From: Flavobacteriales bacterium UBA1112
GTDB lineage: Bacteria; Bacteroidota; Bacteroidia; Flavobacteriales_D; Sanyastnellaceae
Direction of reading: 5' to 3'
Assembly (NCBI GenBank): GCA_002313415.1
Contig: DCBH01000072.1
Coordinates: 50,057 to 58,764 of the forward strand
Length of the DNA stretch: 8,708 nt
Under the pieces are notes generated by a model. It was not told the origin of the DNA, ran no database searches, and worked only from the letters and a program-made list of their open reading frames with translations. Each line of letters opens with the position of its first letter. The first letter of the stretch is position 1. Positions 1 through 6,900 of the stretch are shown here, one piece after another. Position numbers and translations under genes: made by a program.

Positions 1-1426
1 CCCCCTGCGCCCTGGGGCCGCGAAACTTAGGTTTCTTTTTCCATCTTCGCTTTCCGTGTGGTCGACCTTGTTCGGTTCTTTCGTCTTGGGATTTGCCTTG
101 TTGGTTAGGCTGTGCGACTTGGTTGGCACCTTTCTTTGAAACGTGGCGATTGTTTTTTTGTTTGGGAGCTCCTGATCCACTGTGATTGCCGTGGGTTTTG
201 CGCGACTGACGGCGGCCACCTTGATCCTGTGGATTGACCTTCTCCTTCTTGGGCACTTTGATTGTTTTGGAATCCGCGTGAATCAGTGGCAAGTCCAAAT
301 GCCATTGGTGGTTTTTTTCAAGAGGGATGTCTCGTTTGATGAGTCGGACAATGTCTCGCATGTGATTGCGCTCGTCACCTTCATTCACCATGGAAATGGC
401 CATGCCCTTTCGTCCTGCACGTCCAGTTCGTCCAATTCGGTGAACGTACGTTTCGCTGATGTTGGGGATTTCGAAGTTGATCACGTGGCTAACTCCTTCG
501 ACGTCAATTCCCCGTGCAGCGATGTCGGTGGCCACGAGGACGCGAACCTTGCCTTTTCGGAAAGCATTCATGGCCTTGTCTCTTTGAGGCTGGCTCTTGT
601 TCCCATGGATTGCTTCGCCTCGAATGTTGTTTTTTCTCAAGTAACGCACCACTTTGTCTGCGCCGTATTTGGTTCGGGTAAACACCAATGCAGTCTCCAC
701 ATCAGCTCGATTGAGCAAATGCACAAGAAGGTCTCTTTTGGCGCCTTGGCTGACAAACATCATCTGCTGATCTACGGTTTCAGCTGCACTGCTGACGCGG
801 GCAACTTCAACACGAATTGGATTGGTTAGGATGGTTTTGGACAGTTTGACGATGCTTTCAGGCATGGTTGCACTAAAAAACAAGCTTTGGCGCTTCTCAG
901 GAAGCATGGCGATCACTTTACGGATGTCATGAATGAAACCCATGTCTAGCATGGTATCAGCTTCATCGAGTACCAAGAATTCGACCCACTCCAGCGACAG
1001 CAGTCCTTGATTGCAAAGGTCGAGCAGTCGGCCAGGTGTGGCTACCAGAACGTCAGCACCTTTTCGAAGTTGAGCCACTTGCTTGTGTTGGCTGACACCG
1101 CCAAAAATGAGTGCAGTTCGCACTTTGACGTTTTTTGCGTAAGCTTTCACGTTGTCGTCAATTTGGGCTGCCAACTCACGAGTTGGTGTCAGCACCAGCA
1201 CTCGGGGTACTGCGCGTCCATGCATCATGTTGTGGGCGAGATGGTGAACCAAGGGCAAGGAAAATGCGGCAGTTTTGCCAGTTCCGGTTTGTGCAATGCC
1301 CATCACATCTCTGCCTTCGAGGACGTGAGGGATGGCTTGTTCTTGAATGGGGGTGGGCTGCTCGTATCCGAGCGGAATAAGGGCGTTGAGCACCTCAGGG
1401 TGCAGGCCCATGTCAGAAAATTTCAT
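1..1426 (-). CDS. rhlE: DEAD-box ATP-dependent RNA helicase, RhlE type (3' end outside window)
   Basis: This gene encodes a cytoplasmic ATP-dependent RNA helicase that probably remodels structured RNA in ribosome assembly or mRNA turnover. The frame is open from the ATG at 1426 to the left edge, giving at least 475 residues. Every family motif is intact: Q motif (PTPIQEQAIP, ~24-33), Walker A AQTGTGKT (45-52), PTREL (81-85), TPGR (130-133), DEAD (154-157), SAT (185-187), LVFTRTK (247-253), ATDIAARGID (299-308) and HRIGRTGRAG (329-338). After ~385 comes a basic, low-complexity tail rich in K, R, Q, N and G that is still open at the edge; such tails usually bind RNA non-specifically. The Q-motif region and short insertions fit the RhlE subfamily better than DbpA or CsdA, but the exact subfamily is inferred. 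It lies 150 nt after the barrel gene and has its own candidate promoter, so it is probably a separate unit. Confidence 0.93.
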   Translation of the reverse strand, partial: MKFSDMGLHPEVLNALIPLGYEQPTPIQEQAIPHVLEGRDVMGIAQTGTGKTAAFSLPLVHHLAHNMMHGRAVPRVLVLTPTRELAAQIDDNVKAYAKNVKVRTALIFGGVSQHKQVAQLRKGADVLVATPGRLLDLCNQGLLSLEWVEFLVLDEADTMLDMGFIHDIRKVIAMLPEKRQSLFFSATMPESIVKLSKTILTNPIRVEVARVSSAAETVDQQMMFVSQGAKRDLLVHLLNRADVETALVFTRTKYGADKVVRYLRKNNIRGEAIHGNKSQPQRDKAMNAFRKGKVRVLVATDIAARGIDVEGVSHVINFEIPNISETYVHRIGRTGRAGRKGMAISMVNEGDERNHMRDIVRLIKRDIPLEKNHQWHLDLPLIHADSKTIKVPKKEKVNPQDQGGRRQSRKTHGNHSGSGAPKQKNNRHVSKKGANQVAQPNQQGKSQDERTEQGRPHGKRRWKKKPKFRGPRAQG

Positions 1427-1563
1427 AGAAAATTGGAATTGCCACGAATCAAACGTTGTGGCATACGCACCGAATCTGTCAAGCCTTCGTTCTGCCTCGT
1501 GCAAACTTCAAAGGGGGCGTGTCGATTCCGGTGAAACACGCACGTGACTGTCGCCACGTGGTA
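1427..1563 (-). other. Long 5' leader of the helicase gene
   Basis: If the promoter at 1564-1596 is real, the helicase mRNA carries an untranslated leader of about 130 nt. I see no convincing ORF in it on the helicase strand. It holds two short dyads. One is a 6-bp stem GCGTGT/ACACGC with a 13-nt loop (1517-1541). The other is the CACGTG pair at 1541-1560, which shares base 1541 with the first. Long structured leaders occur on some cold-inducible helicase genes in bacteria, which makes regulation by RNA structure possible here. No known riboswitch or thermometer class was recognised. Confidence 0.3.
1541..1560. repeat. Paired CACGTG palindromes
   Basis: Two copies of the self-complementary hexamer CACGTG sit at 1541-1546 and 1555-1560, separated by 8 nt. 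They can pair as a 6-bp stem with an 8-nt loop, or serve as two identical half-sites whose centres are 14 nt apart. They lie just downstream of the candidate helicase -7 element, close to where transcription would start. That is a plausible place for an operator or an initial leader hairpin. No known regulator is implied, and the pair may be chance. Confidence 0.3.
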
Positions 1564-1596
1564 CAAAGGTACAGACTTATGATTGAATGGTGAAAA
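1564..1596 (-). promoter_or_regulatory. Candidate Bacteroidota promoter for the helicase gene
   Basis: On the minus strand the word TACCTTTG (1571 down to 1564) matches the Bacteroidota -7 consensus TAnnTTTG exactly. The expected -33 TTTG/TTG element is only weakly represented, by TTTT at 1596-1593 with a 21-nt spacer. The site begins 5 nt after the stop codon of the barrel gene and points at the helicase. The -7 match is seen directly; promoter activity is inferred. Confidence 0.42.
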
Positions 1597-2458
1597 CCCG
1601 GCTGAGATTGAATCCAAAGTACACATCACCATTCGCCCAACTTCCTGCGGGCTCCGCGAGGAAAGACCGTTCAAACATACCTCGAGCATTGGTGACGTGA
1701 AGCTGGAAGACATGACCTCCCGTCTCGATGTCCACCCCAAGAGAAAGACTTGGCGAAAAGGCATCCCCAAACGATTGCGTGAGGAAATGATGATATTCCG
1801 CATTCACACTGAGACGCGGTCTGAGTTTGTAGCGACCACCTACGCCCAGCAGGTACAAATCATGTGCATCTCCGCTTTCTGAAACAAAATTTCTGTGGAC
1901 GAAGGATGGGACGACTGCCAAGCTCCATTTTTCGTTCATTTTTCGGGCCAAAACAGCTTGGTGTACATAGCTTAACCGGCGAGAAAATGGATACGGTGTG
2001 TCTTCGCTTGGTGCACGGGTTCCATTGGCCATGGCCACGCTGTACCAGGTCAAGCTGAGTGGAAATGCTTCTGGTCCGGAAATCTGACGCAAAAGTTTCA
2101 CCTTTACATTGGCTTCGTACGTTTTTTGATAGGTATTGCGTGCCACACCCAAGGCAAATCCTTCGGTTACTCCATAATCAAATGCCATTCGCATCTGAGC
2201 ATTGTCCAACCCCCACAAGTCGTAAGCACCAGAACTTAACGTGCCAAATCGGTGGGCAATCACAAAGTGAAGAACCCCTTCAGCGGGAGTTTCGTTGCTT
2301 TGGACATTGACAATCCTCGTGTCTTTGAATGTCGCAGTGACCGGGAGGCTCGGATCCTCAAATGCAGCATTCAAATCATCCAGCAGACTTTGTGCAGATA
2401 CAACGGATGTCAATCCTACAAAAACCAAAAAACAGCATATGCGCTGTATCTCACTCAT
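1577..2458 (-). CDS. DUF5777-family outer-membrane beta-barrel protein
   Basis: This 293-residue protein starts at the ATG at 2458. Residues 1-22 form a signal peptide with a cleavage site after VVSA (before QS), so it is exported. The N-terminal block at ~38-110 (VTATFKDTRIVN, HRFG, FDYGVTEGFALGVARN) matches what I recall of the DUF5777 family, found mainly in Bacteroidota. The rest alternates polar and hydrophobic residues in strand-length runs with many aromatic positions and ends in FNLSRVFTIQS, as expected of an outer-membrane barrel of about 12 strands. No catalytic motif is visible and the function of the family is unknown to me. Its start codon overlaps the stop of the YceI gene in an ATGA, which implies translational coupling. 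With the cytochrome and YceI genes it suggests an envelope redox or lipid function. Confidence 0.85.
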   Translation of the reverse strand: MSEIQRICCFLVFVGLTSVVSAQSLLDDLNAAFEDPSLPVTATFKDTRIVNVQSNETPAEGVLHFVIAHRFGTLSSGAYDLWGLDNAQMRMAFDYGVTEGFALGVARNTYQKTYEANVKVKLLRQISGPEAFPLSLTWYSVAMANGTRAPSEDTPYPFSRRLSYVHQAVLARKMNEKWSLAVVPSFVHRNFVSESGDAHDLYLLGVGGRYKLRPRLSVNAEYHHFLTQSFGDAFSPSLSLGVDIETGGHVFQLHVTNARGMFERSFLAEPAGSWANGDVYFGFNLSRVFTIQS

Positions 2459-3006
2459 CTCGGCATCATTTGGGCATCAACATCGATGGCAATGACAGGA
2501 GAAATGTTGTCCCTGACCACTGGGGGGATCTGAATGTTGTGGTCGGCCAACGTCACCTCAAAATCAGCATTCAAATGCCAGATGCTGTTGTCATATTTCA
2601 TTCTGCCTTCAATTCGATATGTTTTCGCGATGCCGTGAATGTCAAAGTCTCCAATGGCGACTACATCGAATGATTCACCGTTGGGTTTTACACTTTCCCA
2701 CGACTCGATGCTGCCTTGAAAAGAGGCTTTCGGATATTTTTCTGACTCGACATAGCTTTCATTGAAATGTTCTTCCATCAGGGCTTTTTCGAAATGGAAG
2801 GAACGCATTTGCACTTGAAAAGCAAAATCCCCAGTTGAGGCATCGAGCAACCCACTCAATTGTTGGTTGTCTGCTTCGATATTTTCGATGGAGGTTGAGG
2901 AGAAAAAATGGGCATGTCCTTCTCGGGTCATAAACGTTTGAGCGTGAGCTGCGAGAAAGAATGCCGTAGACAACAGCAATAGAATTGGTTTTTTGGGAAT
3001 GTACAT
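2455..3006 (-). CDS. YceI-family periplasmic protein
   Basis: This 183-residue protein has a signal peptide (residues 1-22, cleavage after AHA before QT) and then a single YceI domain, a lipocalin-like barrel known in other members to bind a long isoprenoid such as polyprenyl phosphate or quinone. Diagnostic segments are FQVQMRSFHFEKALMEEHFN (~63-82), the ESEKYPKASFQG block (~87-98), GDFDIHGIAKTYRIEG (~119-134) and a C-terminal strand IAIDVDAQM. Length is normal for the family (about 170-200 aa). It lies 18 nt after the cytochrome gene and overlaps the barrel gene by 4 nt, so the three are probably one transcript. Redox partnership with the cytochrome through a quinone-like ligand is attractive but inferred. 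Fold confidence is high; the ligand is unknown. Confidence 0.92.
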   Translation of the reverse strand: MYIPKKPILLLLSTAFFLAAHAQTFMTREGHAHFFSSTSIENIEADNQQLSGLLDASTGDFAFQVQMRSFHFEKALMEEHFNESYVESEKYPKASFQGSIESWESVKPNGESFDVVAIGDFDIHGIAKTYRIEGRMKYDNSIWHLNADFEVTLADHNIQIPPVVRDNISPVIAIDVDAQMMPR

Positions 3007-3024
3007 GATGGATGTCGGGTGGAA

Positions 3025-3402
3025 TTAGTTGTTGGGAGCGCCTTCTGCAGTCCAAACTTGGAATAGGGAAATGTCACATTCTGGCAAAGGTTCGCCTCCG
3101 AGAGGCATCATTCTGATGTCCAATACGGGCAAAGAAAGGCGTTCTAGCAGATTTCCTTCGAGCACACTTTTTGCGACTTCAGAGTGGTTTTCGAGGTTGA
3201 GGCCTGCGGCTGGAGCGCCCCCAGCATGACATCCATTGCAATGAAAGTCAAGCAAGGGCAAAATGTCTGCTGCGAATGAGACCCCCGCCAAATCTTTGCA
3301 GGGCAAGGCGGGCTCCGCAATTTCATAAGCACATCCTGACATGACATGGCAGCACAGCCAGAAGGGCAGCCACAGGAATGAACTGTTAACGACTGATTTC
3401 AA
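3025..3402 (-). CDS. Small c-type cytochrome lipoprotein (single CNGCH), TTG start
   Basis: I place the start at TTG 3402, giving 125 residues. It makes a compact lipoprotein signal (MK, hydrophobic stretch ~8-21, then MSGC with Cys24 as lipidation site; Met at -3 is not ideal). The frame has no usable upstream ATG. It stays open to another TTG at 3477, but that adds 25 residues of polar, non-signal sequence. The mature part has one heme c motif CNGCH (55-59), a likely distal Met ligand in MMPLGG (98-103), and the ending DISLFQVWTAEGAPNN. This ending resembles the cytochrome-like domains of Bacteroidota and Planctomycetota that sit before or instead of PSCyt modules. Two further cysteines (35, 109) may form a disulfide. 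It is first in the group with YceI and DUF5777. A role as an envelope electron carrier is inferred. Confidence 0.83.
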   Translation of the reverse strand: MKSVVNSSFLWLPFWLCCHVMSGCAYEIAEPALPCKDLAGVSFAADILPLLDFHCNGCHAGGAPAAGLNLENHSEVAKSVLEGNLLERLSLPVLDIRMMPLGGEPLPECDISLFQVWTAEGAPNN

Positions 3403-3534
3403 CGTTTTAATCGTATTTTGAAAATAGGGAGGCTCTTGAAGGTTCCTCAACAGGGTACGAACAAGTATTTGTGCCAATTGGTTCTTTCTTCAGGGCAACT
3501 CACCCAAAAAAGACTCGTCATATAAGAGAAAGTC
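3403..3534. promoter_or_regulatory. Divergent intergenic region between the cytochrome trio and the plus-strand genes
   Basis: This 132-nt spacer separates the leftward cytochrome start from the rightward 108-aa gene, so it should contain both promoters. I found no exact TAnnTTTG on either strand. The nearest plus-strand words, TATTTTGA (3414-3421) and TATTTGTG (3466-3473), each miss the consensus by one base. It is AT-rich compared with the flanking genes. If the cytochrome began at TTG 3477, 75 nt of this region would be coding. No terminator, tRNA or repeat was seen. Confidence 0.4.
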
Positions 3535-3861
3535 ATGAAAGACGTCACCAACAAATACAGAGGTTTTTTGAGGCAATTGCAGGAAGAGTTGATGACCGCA
3601 GCAACGCAACATTCGGTGGCTTGGAGATTTGGCAATTGGACGGCTCGTCATCGCCTTCTTTCGGTTCACGAGAGGTTGTTGAGAGACGTTCGAAAAAACC
3701 TGCAACGATTGAACAATCAGGTTATTCAGGAAGCGCCAGAGTTTCGGCGTGATTTCGGTGCTGAATTTCAAGCTTGGGCCAACCAGTTGCCTGAACCTGC
3801 AAGGGAGCAACTGTCGCTTCTAAAAGAATACACGGAAGTATTTAATGAGCCAAAAAAATGA
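3535..3861 (+). CDS. Hypothetical helical protein, 108 aa
   Basis: I do not recognise this protein. It begins at ATG 3535 after a purine-rich stretch (AAGAGAAAGTC) that could help ribosome binding, and ends at TGA 3861. It has no signal peptide or membrane segment and no cysteine or metal motif. The sequence is charged and predicted almost entirely helical: LRQLQEELM near the N-terminus, a basic centre RLLSVHERLLRDVRKNLQR (~40-58), then EFRRDFGAEFQAWANQL and an acidic/lysine tail. A small cytosolic regulator, chaperone or nucleic-acid-associated protein would fit, but nothing decides between these. It sits at the head of the plus-strand series, 51 nt before the protease start. The other frames here look like shadows, although a 106-aa minus-strand alternative cannot be excluded from sequence alone. 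Confidence 0.62.
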   Translation: MKDVTNKYRGFLRQLQEELMTAATQHSVAWRFGNWTARHRLLSVHERLLRDVRKNLQRLNNQVIQEAPEFRRDFGAEFQAWANQLPEPAREQLSLLKEYTEVFNEPKK

Positions 3862-3912
3862 TTTCGCAAAGTCAATTTTCGCATGTTTAATCGTTGTGAT
3901 AACCTTTCCAGA

Positions 3913-6900
3913 ATGAGCAAGCCAATCCAGTCCTTTCCTTTTTTTGCGTTGGTCACGTGTTTGTTGCTTTTGAGCGGCTTGTCCTATGGCCAGTCGTTCT
4001 TCTGGTCTTCTCCGGAAATATCGCGATTGGACGCCCCGACAATCGGTGTAGATGAATTTGGAATTTGGACGCTTGATGTTGACCAACTAGAAGAGTACCT
4101 CGCAACGGTGACTGTGGGGCATGCATTTGAGGCCGAGACGTCTGAATTCATTCTCATGCTTCCCATGCCAGAGGGCCACCTTGAACGCTTCAGTGTGGTC
4201 AACAGCCCGATTATGGCGCCCGAATTGGCCACGCGTTTTCCAGCAATCCAAGTTTACGCAGCTCAAGGCATCGATTCGCCAGAAAAAACTGTCAGATTTG
4301 ACGTCACTCCTCAGGGATTTCACGGCATGATTCTCGGCAATGGAGAGACTGTGTACATCGATCCGTATCATCCAGGGGAAAGGGAATTGGTCATTGTCTA
4401 CACGAGGTCGGCGTTTTACAAGTCCACGAGTAAAAAAGCACAAGGTTGCCAGGCTCTGGAACATGACGATTACAAACCATTCATGCATGATGCAGACCCT
4501 CAGTACGGAGAGAAGGAGGTCAATACAATGGGGAGGAAGACCGTGGTTTCAAATCGTGCTGACAACGGGACACAGTTGAGGACATACCGATTGGCCTTGG
4601 CTTGCACGGGAGAGTACGCGCAGTTTCATGGCGGAACTGTGGCGAACGTGCTGTCGGCGATGAACACGTCCATGGCCCGTGTCAACGGCATTTACGAACG
4701 AGACGCTTGCTTGACGATGCAAATCATTGCCAACAACGACGACATCATCTACCTGAATGGCAGCAATGATCCATACAGCAATGGCAGTGGTAGTGCCATG
4801 TTGTCGCAAAACATCAACACATGCAACAGCGTCATTGGATCAAGCAATTACGACATTGGCCACGTTTACTCCACAGGGGGCGGTGGTGTGGCATACCTCC
4901 AGTCTCCTTGCAGCAGCCTGAAAGCGGGAGGAGTAACTGGACAAGGGTCTCCTGTTGGTGATCCATTTGACGTGGATTACGTGGCACACGAAATGGGACA
5001 CCAATACGGCGGAAATCACACCCAAAACAACAGTTGCAACAGAGCGTCATCCGCCGCGTATGAACCAGGTTCAGCCACAACAATCATGGGCTATGCCGGA
5101 ATTTGCCCACCCAATTTGCAGAGCAATTCAGACGATCATTTTCACAACCACAGCATCAATGAGATGATCGCATATACGGTCAATGGTGGAGGAAATTCCT
5201 GCGCGGTCAAAACACCGACTGGCAACAGCATCCCGACGGTCAATGCTGGCGTTGATGGGCTGGTGGTGCCCATTTCTACGCCTCTTGAATTGACGGCTTC
5301 AGGTTCGGATGCAGATGGAGATGCGCTGAGCTACAATTGGGAGCAATACGATTTGGGGCCCGCAACAGCTTCGGGGGACAACAATTTGACCAACCCGTCG
5401 GGAAACCAACCCATTTTCAGGTCGTTTTCATCGACCTCTTCTCCCACGCGCACATTGCCTCGAGTGCAAGATCTGGTCAACAATACATCTACTATCGGAG
5501 AATATCTTCCAGATTACAGCAGAAATCTCAAGTTTAAATGTTCTGTTCGAGACAACCGTGCTGGCGGAGGTGGCTTTGCGGATGATCTCAAAACCTTAAG
5601 TGTCACTGCCAATGCTGGACCGTTCCTCGTTCAATCTCCCAATGGGGGCGGCACTGTGTTAGGAAACAGCCTGTTGCCAATTTCGTGGGAGGTTGCTGGG
5701 ACCAATGGCAACGGTGTGAATTGCAGCACGGTGGACATTTACCTCAGTGCAGACGGTGGTTATACATTTCCAACCTTGTTGCTTGGCGGCACGCCCAATG
5801 ATGGAAGCGCCGCTGTGTCTTTGCCAAACATTTCGACCTCAAACGCAAGGATCAAGGTCAAGGCAAGCAACAATGTGTTTTTCGACATAAGCAATGGGAA
5901 CTTTGGCATCGAACAAGGACCTTCTATCGACTATGATTTGGCCATTTCAAGCATACAGGGTTTGGACCCTGACGCTTGTGTGAGCACTGTTGCCCCTGTT
6001 GTTGTCGTGACGAATTTGGGACTTCAAACAGTCACGGCGTTCAATGTCACACTCACCTTGGACAATGGCCTTCCCCAAGTGCTCCCTTGGACAGGAAATC
6101 TGAGCAGTGGAGAGAGTGTTGAAGTTCAGGCTTGTGAAGGTGACGCATGCATTTCTTTGGCCGATGGAACTCACGTTGCAAATGCCACGGTGGATTTGAT
6201 TGGCGCTGTGGATGAAAACGTGTCAAACAACAGTTTGGAGACCTCTTTTGAAACGAGTTCTGGCACCCAAGTGACATGGACCATTTTGACAGACAATTAT
6301 CCTGATGAGACAACATGGTCTGTTACCAATGATGAGGGTGACGTGGTTTGGTCTGGAGGTCCGTATGCCGAGGATGAGACGACGTACTCAGAGTCGTTGT
6401 GCTTGCCATTTGGCTGCTATTCGCTTATTGTGGTTGACAGTTATGGAGATGGCATTTGTTGCGGGCAATATGGAGATGGCAATTACACGCTGACTGCGGG
6501 CGGTGAGTTGCTTGCCAGTGGGGACGATTGGGGAAACGACAACGGTTCAACACCCAACGCGACTTCCGAGAATGACTTTTGTTTGGAAGCGCCAGAAGTT
6601 TTGGGATGCACAGATCCTGCAGCCGACAATTTCAACCCTGCAGCCACAGTGGATGATGGCTCTTGCGTCATTGAAGTGCTGGGCTGCACAGATCCCAATG
6701 CATGCAATTTCGACGCTGAGGCCAACACGGATGATGGTACTTGTACATTCCCTGATTCTTTCGTGACGAGCTGTGGGACGTGCACATATGATTGCGACGG
6801 AACCTGTTTGGCCGATGTAGATGGTGATGGCATTTGTGATGACTGCGAATGCCCCGGCTGCCAGGATGTCTCGGCCTGCAATTTCGACGCCACGGCGACG

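Noticed and set aside
182..829. 215-aa plus-strand ORF
   Set aside because: It lies wholly antisense to the helicase gene, whose frame contains every DEAD-box motif. The translated product is a shadow with no recognisable family.
1007..1534. 175-aa plus-strand ORF
   Set aside because: It is antisense to the helicase N-terminal half and its leader, with no family features; codon content is explained by the opposite strand.
3883..3912. Upstream ATG as start of the metalloprotease
   Set aside because: It adds ten polar residues including Cys and Asp before the signal peptide. The ATG at 3913 gives a normal signal sequence.
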